A stretch of DNA of 64,000 nucleotides, taken from contig NZ_NTLB01000003.1 of NCBI RefSeq assembly GCF_002514725.1, positions 62,001 to 126,000 on the forward strand. Reading direction: 5' to 3'. The notes under the pieces are model-generated. The model was given only the letters and a program-made list of their open reading frames with translations, was not told the DNA's origin and made no database searches. The position numbers were made by a program, and so were the translations under genes. Shown here in pieces: positions 44,294 through 53,789 of this stretch. Origin of the DNA: Mangrovitalea sediminis (lineage in GTDB: Bacteria > Pseudomonadota > Gammaproteobacteria > Pseudomonadales > Oleiphilaceae). Numbering within the stretch: position 1 is the stretch's first letter; the number at the start of each line of letters is the position of its first letter.

Positions 44294-47245
44294 ATGCGCT
44301 GCCACGATGGCCGGCTATCTGCCGTCAAATCCTCACGTCTTTCATGTTGTTTCCTGTTCTTCATCGCCGTCGCTGTTATCCCTCAGGCTTTTGCAAGTCC
44401 GGCCATTGCCGGGTTGTGGGCGCCGGTTAATGTGACCCGCGATGTCGATGGTATCGCCCATGTGTCTGCCCTTAACGAACACGATATGTTCTTTATGCAG
44501 GGGTGGGTTCATGCGGAAGATCGCCTGTTCCAGATGGATACCAACCGGCGCCAGGCCAGTGGGACGCTCGCGGAGCTGCTGGGCAAGGGGGCTCTGGCCG
44601 GGGATGTGCAAATCCGAACGATCGGATTGCGACGTTCCGCAGAACGCACCTGGAGCGCGTTGCAAGCCGCTGCGGCGAAGGGCGACAGGGATGCCGCGGG
44701 GGCTGTCGCCGCGCTCAAGGCTTATTCCGATGGGGTCAATGCCTATGTGTCGCAACTGTCCCAACTGCCGCCGGAATACGGTGCGCTCGGTTTAACGCAG
44801 TTTGAACCCTGGACGCCGCTGGACAGCATCGTTGTCGGCAAGCTGATTGCGTTTGGCCTTTCATTCGATCTCGGCGATATCGATAACAGCATCCGCTTGC
44901 AGGCTTATGCCCAGGTCCTGGGTGCGCAGGCCGGGCAGGCGCTGTTCTTCGATGACCTCTTCCGCAGCCAACCATTCGATCCGGCGAGTACCGTGCCGGA
45001 TAGTGGGGGCAGTGGCCCGCTGGGGCACGGCCATCACCGGGTCGCGATGGTATCTTCTTCGTTGAATGCCGGTCGTCTGCAGGCGCTGAATGAGGCCGCC
45101 AAACTGGGGAAACGCTATCTTCAGCGGGCTCGGCAGTCGCCGGTGCTGGCCCGTATTATCAAACACGACCGCACGGCTCTGGGATCGAACGAGTGGGGCG
45201 TCAGCGGCAAAGTGTCCCTGTCGGGCGATCCCATGATCGCCAATGACCCACATCTGTCGTTGGGCGAGCCGAGCACCTTCTATCCCATGCAGATCCGTGC
45301 GCCAGGGTACGCGGCGATGGGCAGTGGTTTTGCCGGCACCCCCTTCATCATCGTTGGCCGGAATCGGGACATCGCCTGGGGGCCAACCACCAATCCCATG
45401 GATGTGACGGACGTTTTTCAGGATAAGGTGGTTCAGGATGCAACGTCTCCCAGTGGCCTGGCGATCGTGCTGCCGGATAACCAATTGGGAGTTATCGTCC
45501 CTGTGCCAGAAACCTATCGGGTTAACGCGGATACGAACGGTGACGGCAAGCCGGACGGCGTGCTGGTCACGGTACCGCCCGGGGGGGCGATTCCCGCCCA
45601 GACCCTGACGGTGCCTGCCCGGAACAACGGCGCCATCATCGATTTCGATACCACGGCCATGACCGCGTTGACGGTGCAGTACACTGGCTTTGCGCCGACC
45701 CGTGAGCTGGAGACCTTTTATATCTGGAACAAGTCCCGTGACCTGACGGATTTCAAGCGTGGCTTGTCGTTCTTCGATTTTGGCTCCCAGAACTGGAGCT
45801 ACGCGGATCGCAAAGGCAACCTGGCGTACTTTGCCAGTGGCGAAATGCCGGTTCGGACCGATCTGGAAACCCTGGGGCATGCAGCCGGCCTGCCGCCCTG
45901 GTTTATTCGCCAGGGGGATCTGGCCCTGAATCAGTGGATGCCGCGCCGTCACACCTATCCGAATCAGGTGCTGAACTACGAGATATACTCGCCCAGCGAG
46001 ATGCCGCAGGTACTGAATCCTAAGAACGGCTGGTTCGTGAATGCCAACAATGACCCTGTCGGTACGACACTGGATAACAATCCGCTCAACAGTTTCCGCT
46101 CGACCGGAGGCGTCTTCTACCTGAGCAACAGTTATTCGCCGGGCTTCCGGGCGGGGCGGATCACTCAGGGAATACGGCGCCTGCTGGCCACCGGCGACCG
46201 CAAGATCTCCTTTGCCGAGATGCAGGCGCTGCAGGCCGACGTCGGTTTGCGTGACGCGGAATTCTTTGTCCCCTTGATGGAAAAGGCCTACCAGGAAAGC
46301 CAACAGGAGGGTGTCGATCCGGCGTTGGCCTCCGCGGGACAAGACCCGCGACTGGAGAAGGTCATGCAGCAGCTACAGGGGTGGGCGAGTGACGATTATC
46401 AGGCCAAGACCGGCATCGCCCAGGGCTATGATTCTGAAGATGTCGACGGTAATCCGGCCGGGAGCCTCTCGCCGAAGGAGATCGAGGAAAGCCGTGCGAC
46501 GGCCATCTATAGCATGTGGCGTTCACAGTTTATCCGGCGGACGATCGATCAGACCCTGAAAAGTATGGGCCTGGGTGGCGAGCTTCCTGGTTCGTCGCAA
46601 GTGGTGGTGGATCTGCGGCATTTGGTGGAAAACGGTGGGCAATCGGCATCGGGCGTAGCCTTTTTCAATGAAGGTGCGGCAACGCCGGCAGCCAATGTCC
46701 AGGCTGCCATGCTGCGTGCGATCAGTGCTGCCCTGGACCGGTTCGAGGACGCGTCATTCAAGGCGGCTTTCAGTGCCTGTGACGGCAATGCCGACGATTA
46801 TCGTTGGGGTTGCCTGCATCGCATCGTCTTTGCCTCGCCGCTGGGAGCCCCCTTCAGTGTGCCGGATGGATTCGGTGTGTTCCCGGCGCCGTTTGCCAGC
46901 CTGCCGGGTATCCCGACCGATGGCGGTTTCGGTACTGTCGATGCTGCGTCACATAACTCCCGGGCTAATGATGTCAACGGCTTTATGTTCAGTAGCGGGC
47001 CGACCAACCGTTTAGTGGTTCGTGTCGATCGCCATGGCATGAAGGCGCAATCGGTGTGGCCGAGCGGCACCAGTGCCATACCCGGCTCGCCCTTCTATAT
47101 CGAACCCATGTTGCCGCGTTGGTTGACCAACGATGCTGATCCATTGCGCTTTACCCTGGCCGAAGTCGCACGAGGCGCCTATTCGTCCGACTGGTACTGG
47201 CCTGCGTGGTTTGGGTTTTACGGTAAAAGGTTCCCTGCTCCATAG
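44294..47245 (+). CDS. Penicillin-acylase family N-terminal nucleophile hydrolase
   Basis: 983-residue exported precursor. A signal peptide ends near PQAFASPAIA. The alpha-chain part includes ALNEHDMFFMQGWVHAEDRLFQMD (the family's QG..HAEDRL..M motif). The beta-chain nucleophile is Ser298 in GSNEWGVSG, released by autoprocessing, followed by ANDPHLSL and FAGTPFIIVGRNRDIAWGPTT. The family includes penicillin G acylases and acyl-homoserine-lactone acylases such as PvdQ; substrate cannot be read from sequence. Length is above the usual range of about 750-850. ATG 44294 has AAGGAG upstream. Other helper enzymes are absent. Confidence 0.9.
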   Translation: MRCHDGRLSAVKSSRLSCCFLFFIAVAVIPQAFASPAIAGLWAPVNVTRDVDGIAHVSALNEHDMFFMQGWVHAEDRLFQMDTNRRQASGTLAELLGKGALAGDVQIRTIGLRRSAERTWSALQAAAAKGDRDAAGAVAALKAYSDGVNAYVSQLSQLPPEYGALGLTQFEPWTPLDSIVVGKLIAFGLSFDLGDIDNSIRLQAYAQVLGAQAGQALFFDDLFRSQPFDPASTVPDSGGSGPLGHGHHRVAMVSSSLNAGRLQALNEAAKLGKRYLQRARQSPVLARIIKHDRTALGSNEWGVSGKVSLSGDPMIANDPHLSLGEPSTFYPMQIRAPGYAAMGSGFAGTPFIIVGRNRDIAWGPTTNPMDVTDVFQDKVVQDATSPSGLAIVLPDNQLGVIVPVPETYRVNADTNGDGKPDGVLVTVPPGGAIPAQTLTVPARNNGAIIDFDTTAMTALTVQYTGFAPTRELETFYIWNKSRDLTDFKRGLSFFDFGSQNWSYADRKGNLAYFASGEMPVRTDLETLGHAAGLPPWFIRQGDLALNQWMPRRHTYPNQVLNYEIYSPSEMPQVLNPKNGWFVNANNDPVGTTLDNNPLNSFRSTGGVFYLSNSYSPGFRAGRITQGIRRLLATGDRKISFAEMQALQADVGLRDAEFFVPLMEKAYQESQQEGVDPALASAGQDPRLEKVMQQLQGWASDDYQAKTGIAQGYDSEDVDGNPAGSLSPKEIEESRATAIYSMWRSQFIRRTIDQTLKSMGLGGELPGSSQVVVDLRHLVENGGQSASGVAFFNEGAATPAANVQAAMLRAISAALDRFEDASFKAAFSACDGNADDYRWGCLHRIVFASPLGAPFSVPDGFGVFPAPFASLPGIPTDGGFGTVDAASHNSRANDVNGFMFSSGPTNRLVVRVDRHGMKAQSVWPSGTSAIPGSPFYIEPMLPRWLTNDADPLRFTLAEVARGAYSSDWYWPAWFGFYGKRFPAP

Positions 47246-47272
47246 GTGAACCTGGTGTCCTGGCGCAGGCGT

Positions 47273-47917
47273 TCAGGTCCTGGGCGCATCCGGCTGTTGT
47301 GACGGATGTGCCCGGGAAAATGCGTCCAGCGTTTCGCAGTGGCTGCCGATCCGGACCAGTGTCGGGTAGGGCGAAAGGTCGCAATCGAAGCGCCGCGCGT
47401 TGAATAGCTGCGGTACCAGGCAGGCATCGGCTAATGTCGGCTGGTCGCCGTGGCAGAAATATCCCGTTTCCGGAGTCGTCAGCAGAGATTCCAGTGCTCG
47501 AAAGCCTTCGTGAATCCAGTGCCGGTACCAGTCGAGCTTATCCGCTTCGCTAACGTCCAGAATGCCTGTCAGGTAGCGGAGGACCCGCAGGTTATCCAGA
47601 GGATGGATATCGCAGGCGATGGTCTGCGCCAGGGCGCGAACCCGGGCGCGTCCTTCGGCATCGGGCGGCATGAGCGGTGGCTGGGGATAGGCTTCGTCAA
47701 GATATTCGCAGATGGCCAGGGACTGCCGCAACATCAGGCCGTTATCCAGTTCAAGTGCGGGTACCAGACCCTGTGGCTGGCGGGCGAGATGGCCCGGGGC
47801 GGATTGTTCGCCCCGGACCAGGTTCACCGGCACTGACTGATAGGGCAAGGACTTCAGGTTCAGGACGATGCGTACCCGGTAGGCGGCGGACGAACGGTAG
47901 TAGTCATACAGTTTCAT
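47273..47917 (-). CDS. maiA: Maleylacetoacetate isomerase (GST zeta class)
   Basis: 214 residues. It catalyses the glutathione-dependent conversion of 4-maleylacetoacetate to 4-fumarylacetoacetate in tyrosine breakdown. The N-terminal active-site motif is YYRSSAAYRVRIVLNLK, where many members have SSC; bacterial forms often have Ala there. NLVRGEQSAP and ICEYLDEAYPQP are also typical, as is PTLADACLVPQ in the C-terminal domain. ATG 47917 has GAGGA 7 bases upstream; a TTG two codons upstream is less likely. It is the last gene of the hppD-hmgA-FAH-maiA operon. Confidence 0.93.
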   Translation of the reverse strand: MKLYDYYRSSAAYRVRIVLNLKSLPYQSVPVNLVRGEQSAPGHLARQPQGLVPALELDNGLMLRQSLAICEYLDEAYPQPPLMPPDAEGRARVRALAQTIACDIHPLDNLRVLRYLTGILDVSEADKLDWYRHWIHEGFRALESLLTTPETGYFCHGDQPTLADACLVPQLFNARRFDCDLSPYPTLVRIGSHCETLDAFSRAHPSQQPDAPRT

Positions 47918-47932
47918 CGCCAAGTCCTCGGC

Positions 47933-48919
47933 TTAGGGTCCTTCGTAGTGCTGAACCTGTTGGTCGATGGCGCCGAACAGGCTTTCGCCCTGTGCATCGA
48001 ACATCTCGATCCGAACCCGGTCTCCAAAGGCCATAAAGGGTGTCGAAGGTTTGCCGTCGGCGAGGATTTCCAACATGCGGCGTTCCGCAAGACAGCAGGA
48101 GCCCTTGCTTCTGTCCAGATTGGACACGGTACCGGACCCGATGATGGTGCCGGCGCCGACATGGCGGGTTTTCGCCACATGGGCGATCAGCGTCGGGAAG
48201 TCGAATGTCATATCGACGCCGGCGTCCGGTTCTCCAAACAGGGTGCCGTTCAGGTGCACGGTCAGTGGACGATGGACCTTGTGCCCATCCCAGGCCGAAC
48301 CCAGTTCGTCGGGCGTGATGGCCACCGGGGAAAAGGCGGACGCCGGCTTGCTCTGGAAGAAGCCAAACCCCTTGCCGAGCTCTGCGGGAATCAGGTTGCG
48401 TAAGGAAACATCATTCACCAGCATCATCAGCTTGATGTGTTCCCCGGCCGCTTCCGGCGTCACGCCCATGGGTACATCGTCGGTGATGACGGCGATTTCG
48501 CCTTCGAAGTCGATGCCCCAGTCTTCGCTGCCGGCAAGGATGGCATCGCGAGGGCCGAGAAAACCGTCGGACATGCCCTGATACATGAGCGGGTCCGTCC
48601 AGAACTGCGGGGGCATTTCCGCACCCCGTGCCTTACGTACCAGCTCGACGTGGTTGACGTAGGCACTGCCGTCCGCCCATTGGTAGGCGCGTGGCAGGGG
48701 GGCGGCGCAGGCGGCAGGATCGAAGTCCTGCATGCCGTGGCGGACGCCGGCATTGAGTTCTTCGTAGATGGCCTGCAGGCGCGGCGCCGTTTCGGCCCAG
48801 TTATCCAACGCCTGTTGCAGCGTTTCTGCAATCTCCGGCACCGGCAGGACGTGTTGCAGGTCTCGGGACACGACGACCAGTTGGCCGTCCCGGCCCTGTT
48901 TCAGGGAAGCGAGTTTCAT
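47933..48919 (-). CDS. Fumarylacetoacetate hydrolase family protein
   Basis: 328 residues, shorter than the classic FahA of about 420-430. The metal site is recognisable: YQGMSDGFLGPRDAI, FEGEIAVITDD (two acidic ligands) and VNDVSLRNLIP. Substrate loop NLDRSKGSCCLAERR follows. It cleaves fumarylacetoacetate to fumarate and acetoacetate, the last step of tyrosine degradation, judged by its place between maiA and hmgA. The context supports the assignment more than the length does. Confidence 0.88.
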   Translation of the reverse strand: MKLASLKQGRDGQLVVVSRDLQHVLPVPEIAETLQQALDNWAETAPRLQAIYEELNAGVRHGMQDFDPAACAAPLPRAYQWADGSAYVNHVELVRKARGAEMPPQFWTDPLMYQGMSDGFLGPRDAILAGSEDWGIDFEGEIAVITDDVPMGVTPEAAGEHIKLMMLVNDVSLRNLIPAELGKGFGFFQSKPASAFSPVAITPDELGSAWDGHKVHRPLTVHLNGTLFGEPDAGVDMTFDFPTLIAHVAKTRHVGAGTIIGSGTVSNLDRSKGSCCLAERRMLEILADGKPSTPFMAFGDRVRIEMFDAQGESLFGAIDQQVQHYEGP

Positions 48920-48943
48920 GAAACGGTCTCCGTCGATGACGCC

Positions 48944-50077
48944 TTACTTGACGCCGGGCGATTTCCAGGAATCCACATAGGCGCGATTTTCCACGGCATC
49001 CGGCAATTCATTCACGATAACCGGATAGCGCGTGTCGATCATGACCGCGACTTCGTCGGTTTCCTTCCTGGCGGCTTTGGCGCCGGTTTGGAGGGCCTTC
49101 GGATGGGGGCCGTGCGCGAAACCGCAGGGGTGCAGTGTCAGCATGCCGGGATGAATGTTGTCCCGGCTGAAGAATTCGCCCTGGTGATAGAAAATGATTT
49201 CGTCATAGTCATCGTTGTTATGGAAGAACGGCACCTTGAGGGCGCCAGGATCGCTTTCGATGGGGCGCGGTACAAAGGTGCAAATGACGAATCCCTGCGC
49301 CACAAAAGTGGTGTGCGCCGATGGGGGAAGATGGTAGCGGTGGCTCATCAGCGGACGAATATCGCGCCAGTTGATCTTCACCGGTACCAGGTCGCCCTGC
49401 CAGCCGACGGCATCCAGCGGGTTGTAGGGGAATGTGATCGTACTGTACTGGCCGCGGCGCTTGACCACGACCCTCCAGGTGTCTTCGGTCTGCTGGGCGC
49501 GGAAGCTGTCATCGATGTGCGGTGTTTCCAGCAAGGCCGGGTCGAATATGGCGTGCTGGCCAACCAGCCCTTTGTCGGGAAGTTGGTAGGCGCTGTCGGT
49601 CGCTTCGATCAGGAGCAGGGTAATGGGTTCCCGGCAGGTGATGCGCCATAGGGTGCCGCGAGGAATGACGATGTAATCGCCTTCGCGGAAGCTCATGTGG
49701 CCGTAATCGCAGAACAGCTCGCCAGCACCCTGGTGGACAAACAGCAGCTCGTCGCCGTCGCTGTTGCGCACAAGGTGATCCATATCCTCGGCCGTACGCC
49801 ATTGGCGCAAGCGCACGTTGGCGTTGTGCAGGATTTCGCGAGCCAGCCAGGGCGAGTTATTGCTGTCCTCAAGTCGTGTCAGGTCGAGAGCACGGGGGCG
49901 TAGCGGGCCTTCCCAGTCGATCCAGCCGGTAGGCGGGTGTTTGTGCAGCATATGGGACGCCGGGCCAAAAAAGCCCTCCCGACCGAGTTCGCGTTCATAG
50001 GTGTCCGGGGGCAGGTCGCAGTGGGCCTGGCGGGGGGCAACACCCTCAACGCGAGGAAAGCGGATCCAGTTTCTCAT
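48944..50077 (-). CDS. hmgA: Homogentisate 1,2-dioxygenase
   Basis: 377 residues, about 55 shorter than the usual 430-440-residue enzyme. It is an Fe(II) cupin that opens the homogentisate ring. The core is present: GDELLFVHQGAGELFCDYGH, YIVIPRGTLWRI, and the iron-ligand area FFHNNDDYDEIIFYHQG with HPCGFAHGPHPKALQ (His, Glu, His). It is followed by the FAH gene and preceded by hppD. The missing length appears to be at internal loops rather than by truncation of the catalytic core. Confidence 0.9.
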   Translation of the reverse strand: MRNWIRFPRVEGVAPRQAHCDLPPDTYERELGREGFFGPASHMLHKHPPTGWIDWEGPLRPRALDLTRLEDSNNSPWLAREILHNANVRLRQWRTAEDMDHLVRNSDGDELLFVHQGAGELFCDYGHMSFREGDYIVIPRGTLWRITCREPITLLLIEATDSAYQLPDKGLVGQHAIFDPALLETPHIDDSFRAQQTEDTWRVVVKRRGQYSTITFPYNPLDAVGWQGDLVPVKINWRDIRPLMSHRYHLPPSAHTTFVAQGFVICTFVPRPIESDPGALKVPFFHNNDDYDEIIFYHQGEFFSRDNIHPGMLTLHPCGFAHGPHPKALQTGAKAARKETDEVAVMIDTRYPVIVNELPDAVENRAYVDSWKSPGVK

Positions 50078-50150
50078 CTCAGGCTCCTTGATAGTCGAAT
50101 GCCCGGCGCGACGTATGCGGGCCGGGCAGCAAACACCTGACGGTCTGGGC

Positions 50151-51242
50151 TCAATCGGCTTTCAGTACACCGCGGCGGATCTGGTCTTCCTCAATGGACT
50201 CGAACAGCGCCCGGAAGTTGCCTTCGCCAAAGCCTTCATTCCCTTTTCGCTGGATGATCTCAAAGAAGATGGGGCCAATCACGGTTTCGGTAAAGATTTG
50301 CAGCAGCAACCCCTGGCCCTGCGTCGGCGCGCCATCGATGAGGATATGGTTGCGGCGCAGTCGTGCCAGGTCTTCATTGTGCCCGGGGAGCCGTTCGTCG
50401 ACCTTTTCATAATAGGTGTCGGGTGTGCTCAGAAAGGTCACGCCGGCTTCGCTCATCCCTTCTACCGTGGCATAGATATCGTCCGTACCCAAAGCAATAT
50501 GCTGGATTCCTTCTCCTTTATATTGCTGCAGGAATTCCTCGATCTGACTTTTCTCGTCCGTCGACTCGTTGATCGGAATGCGGATCTTGCCGCAGGGGCT
50601 GGTCATGGCACGTGATTTGAGGCCGGTCAGCTTGCCTTCGATGTCGAAGTAGCGGATTTCCCTGAAATTGAACAGTGTCTGATAGAAGCCTGCCCAGTGG
50701 TCCATTCTGCCGCGACCGACATTGTGGGTCAGGTGATCGATGTAAGTCAGTCCCAGCCCTTTGGGGTGTTGGTCAACGCCCGGAATGGGGCGGAAGTCCA
50801 CATCGTAGATATTGTGGTCGCCATAGCGGTCCACCAGATAAATCAGGGAGCCGCCGATGCCTTCTATGGCAGGAATCTGCAGCTCCATCGGACCTGCACC
50901 TGAAGCCACCGGCTTGGCGCCTCCCGCGATCAGGGCTTCGAGGGCATGGGCCGCGTCCTTGACGCGGAAGGCCATGGCGTTGGCGCAGGGGCCGTGTGTT
51001 TCGGTAAAGCGGTGCGCCTGACTGTCCGGTTCCGCATTGAGGATAAAGTTGACGTCACCTTGGCGGTATAACGTGACGTTTTTGCGGCGGTGTCGGGCCA
51101 CGGCGGAGAAACCCAGGCTTTCGAACAGGCTGGCCAGCTTTTCCGGTTCCGTGGAAGCGTATTCGACAAATTCGAATCCGTCCGTGCCGAGCGGGTTTTC
51201 CCAGAGGCCTGTATCGGTATGAGCAATTGCGGGTTGTGCCAT
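50151..51242 (-). CDS. hppD: 4-hydroxyphenylpyruvate dioxygenase
   Basis: 363 residues, normal for the family. It turns 4-hydroxyphenylpyruvate into homogentisate. The two vicinal-oxygen-chelate halves are clear; the second has TYIDHLTHNVGRGRM (His ligand), GIQHIALGTDDI (His ligand) and FFEIIQRKG (Glu ligand). LLLQIFTE precedes the last ligand. I chose ATG 51242, with GGGGAG about 9 bases upstream, over a frame opening at 51338. It is the first gene of the operon and diverges from an Lrp/AsnC gene. Confidence 0.95.
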   Translation of the reverse strand: MAQPAIAHTDTGLWENPLGTDGFEFVEYASTEPEKLASLFESLGFSAVARHRRKNVTLYRQGDVNFILNAEPDSQAHRFTETHGPCANAMAFRVKDAAHALEALIAGGAKPVASGAGPMELQIPAIEGIGGSLIYLVDRYGDHNIYDVDFRPIPGVDQHPKGLGLTYIDHLTHNVGRGRMDHWAGFYQTLFNFREIRYFDIEGKLTGLKSRAMTSPCGKIRIPINESTDEKSQIEEFLQQYKGEGIQHIALGTDDIYATVEGMSEAGVTFLSTPDTYYEKVDERLPGHNEDLARLRRNHILIDGAPTQGQGLLLQIFTETVIGPIFFEIIQRKGNEGFGEGNFRALFESIEEDQIRRGVLKAD

Positions 51243-51302
51243 GTTCTTGTTCTCCCCGAACCTGTTTGAGGGGTCCGATCTGGTCATGGAAGTAGCAGTA
51301 AC

Positions 51303-51315
51303 AGTTGTAACAACT
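51303..51315. promoter_or_regulatory. Dyad in the hppD-Lrp intergenic region
   Basis: AGTTG-TAA-CAACT is a perfect 5-bp dyad in a TAAC-rich stretch between the two divergent starts. It is a candidate site for the adjacent Lrp/AsnC protein. Confidence 0.4.
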
Positions 51316-51405
51316 ACGATACGGCGTTTGCCGCGCAAGGTGATTGCATATTTCGCGTTTTACCCTTAGCGTGTGCAATAAAGCTGCATCAATAGGACGT
51401 AAAGT

Positions 51406-51894
51406 GTGAAAACCGCGCATGTTGTTGAGTTGGATCGTCAGGATGCCCGAATTTTGGATGCATTACAGGACAATGCGCGTCTGAGTAATGTGGAACTGTC
51501 GGAAATCGTCCACCTGTCGCCTTCGCAGTGTCAGCGGCGGCGGCAGCGCCTGGAGGAGATGGGGATTGTCCAGCACTACGTGGCCCAGTTATCGCCGGAG
51601 AAGCTCGGGCTGACAGTGATGGCGTTGATGAGTGTGACGTTCGAGCGGCATGGCGAGCATATTGCCCAGGAGTTTCGGGAGCACATTGTCGACTATCCGG
51701 AAATTCTGGAGTGCTGGAGCGTGACCGGCGACGCGGATTACATTCTCAAGGTCGTGGCTGCCGACCTTAAGGCATTCAATGACTTCATGATGTATAAGCT
51801 TTTGAGCCTGCCCATGGTGGCTAATGTGCGCTCGAACCTCCTGCTGGAAGCCTTGAAATCCACAACACGCTTGCCTGTGCATTATGGGCGCTGA
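51406..51894 (+). CDS. Lrp/AsnC-family regulator of the homogentisate operon
   Basis: 162 residues. The helix-turn-helix is at about 12-60 (LDRQDARILDALQDNARLSNVELSEIVHLSPSQCQRRRQRLEEMGIV), and the C-terminal RAM effector domain at about 70-150 (VTGDADYILKVVAADLKAFNDFMMYKLL). It starts with GTG 51406 and has AGGACG upstream. Divergence from hppD suggests tyrosine- or intermediate-responsive control. Such divergent Lrp genes with hpd are known in Gammaproteobacteria. Confidence 0.9.
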   Translation: MKTAHVVELDRQDARILDALQDNARLSNVELSEIVHLSPSQCQRRRQRLEEMGIVQHYVAQLSPEKLGLTVMALMSVTFERHGEHIAQEFREHIVDYPEILECWSVTGDADYILKVVAADLKAFNDFMMYKLLSLPMVANVRSNLLLEALKSTTRLPVHYGR

Positions 51895-52902
51895 ACGTGT
51901 GTTTCAGGCAGCGCTCTTTCATGGCAGGGCATGCGTGGCTTTATCGACATCCTGTTTGGCCTTGTGATAGAGGGTGGCGAGCGGATGCCTGCGTGGGTAT
52001 CAAAAAGGGTGTTTTGGTGGGCCAAATGACCATGCGCAATATAGGGGAAATCGGGCAGTTTAGGTCGGGTATGTCGCTGATCTTCTTGCCATGTGGCTGT
52101 TTCGACAGGTAATTCGCGTTGATGGATTTTACGTCCAACTCATTAAATCGCATCTTATCTTTTGCCTTTTCCCTCCCAACCTCTGTACAATTCGCCACCT
52201 AAGAATAAGGCGAGAGCGTTTTTGTCTCGGCCAGATTGATCCTTTGGTGTGAAGTGGACGTAACCTCCTGTAAGTGCCCTGTAGGCTCCTGAGCGTTCAG
52301 GAAGAGGAAAATGTCACTCTCTGCATCTCGTAGGATGCAGCCATTTGATCAGAATTCGTCAGGGTTCCCGCGGCGCAGGCAGATTTTGTCGGCGACGGCG
52401 AAGCTATGTCTAAAGTCGTAAGTTCGGCCCAGGCTTATTTCACTCATCTGAAGATATAGGCTTCCGGCCCGGATTTCGACTGTATGGGCGTGTTAAGTGC
52501 ATTAAATTTGGTTAAGTCTTCGGCAGGTTGATATCTGGTTGAAGGCTCTGGGGAAATTCTCCGGGTGCGGTTGAGCGGCTGATGGCGGCATTGCGGCTGT
52601 CTTGATGTAGCTTAATAAGTTGCCTGTACCTTTGACGGAGATGGGTGCAAATTTGCCGCCCCAAATCGCTTGGATAGGTGTTGGATAGTTTTGGTTGCAA
52701 TCGTTCAATGATGCAGGGACTGAGTCATCGGGTTAGGCGAATGTAAAAGGCGGTCGGCATCGATCTCATGTCAGGGAATTCATGATTCAGGTTCCGCTGA
52801 AAGACCCTATCCAACATAACGACTTTCGATAACAAAAATTAATTTTTGAAAACCCGTTCCTAAATCGTTAGTGACTTGAGGTAGAGGTAGTGAGGTCGTG
52901 AA
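51895..52902. other. 1-kb gene-free region upstream of cyoABCDE
   Basis: No reading frame here has a good start, ribosome-binding site or recognisable product. I find no tRNA. Two hairpins are visible: TCCTGA-GCGT-TCAGGA (52287-52302) and CTGCATC-TCGTAG-GATGCAG (52321-52340). Composition is more AT-rich than neighbouring genes. The stretch is long for a promoter region and may hold an unannotated small RNA or long leader. Confidence 0.45.
52833..52848. promoter_or_regulatory. Perfect 16-bp AT palindrome upstream of cyoA
   Basis: CAAAAATTAATTTTTG is a perfect palindrome 54 bp before the cyoA start. It may be a regulator binding site near the cyo promoter. Confidence 0.5.
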
Positions 52903-53781
52903 ATGATCAAGGCGAAATACCCAGGCTTTGTCAAATGGCTTTCCCTTTGCTCCGTCGTTCTTCTGAGCGGCTGCAAAGCGGCATTGCTGGATCCTAAGGG
53001 GCAGGTTGGGGTCGACGAAAGATCGTTGATTCTGACTGCTTTCCTGTTGATGCTGATCGTCGTTATCCCGGTCATCGTGCTGACTTTGGTCTTCGCGTGG
53101 AAGTATCGGGCTTCGAACAAGAAAGCGACGTTCATGCCTAACTGGTCTCACTCCACTGCCATCGAGGTTGTGGTATGGCTGATTCCCTGCGTTATCATTC
53201 TGGTGCTGGGAACCATTACCTGGAAAACGACCCACTCTCTAGATCCCTTCAAACCCCTGGAGACCAAGGACAACGCCAAGCCGATAACCATTGAGGTTGT
53301 TCAGCTTGACTGGAAATGGCTCTTCATCTATCCGGAACAGCACATTGCCACCGTGAACCAGGTTGAATTCCCGGCTCATGTGCCTGTGCGTTTCAAGATT
53401 ACGTCGGATACCGTGATGGGGGCCTTCTTCATTCCGCAATTGGGGACGCAGATCTACTCCATGGCCGGTATGCAGACGGAGGTTAACCTGATCGCGGATC
53501 ACGAAGGTACCTTTGACGGCATTTGCTCGAACTTCACGGGCGATGGCTTCTCCGGTATGACCTTCAAGGCAATTGCGACCTCCAAGGATCAGTTCCAGAA
53601 CTGGGTCAGCACGGTCAAGCAGGCTCCCCTGCAGCTGGATCAGGCGGTATACGACAAGCTCGCCAAACCCAGCGAGGACACGCCTGTGACTTATTACTCG
53701 TCGGTGAAGCCTGGTCTGTTCAAGGACATCATCGGTAAGTACATGAATATGAACTCCATGCAAATGAAATCGGGTTCCTAG
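52903..53781 (+). CDS. cyoA: Cytochrome bo3 ubiquinol oxidase subunit II
   Basis: 292 residues. A lipoprotein signal peptide ends in LLSGC, followed by two membrane helices (about 45-70 and 88-110) and the CyoA cupredoxin domain without the CuA ligands of cytochrome c oxidases. [13 protein letters not shown] and FAIPQLG-like [20 protein letters not shown] are typical quinol oxidase motifs. It is the first gene of cyoABCDE; the enzyme reduces oxygen at the inner membrane with proton pumping. Confidence 0.96.
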   Translation: MIKAKYPGFVKWLSLCSVVLLSGCKAALLDPKGQVGVDERSLILTAFLLMLIVVIPVIVLTLVFAWKYRASNKKATFMPNWSHSTAIEVVVWLIPCVIILVLGTITWKTTHSLDPFKPLETKDNAKPITIEVVQLDWKWLFIYPEQHIATVNQVEFPAHVPVRFKITSDTVMGAFFIPQLGTQIYSMAGMQTEVNLIADHEGTFDGICSNFTGDGFSGMTFKAIATSKDQFQNWVSTVKQAPLQLDQAVYDKLAKPSEDTPVTYYSSVKPGLFKDIIGKYMNMNSMQMKSGS

Positions 53782-53789
53782 GAGTCGTG

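Noticed and set aside
44861-46342. 493-codon frame on the minus strand inside the acylase gene
   Set aside because: High-GC shadow of a well-supported gene on the other strand; no recognisable protein and no ribosome-binding site.
48437-49651. 404-codon plus-strand frame across FAH and hmgA
   Set aside because: Crosses a gene boundary of the real operon on the opposite strand; no domain.
51941-52198. 85-codon minus-strand frame in the gap before cyoA
   Set aside because: Weak start, no conserved sequence; likely random.
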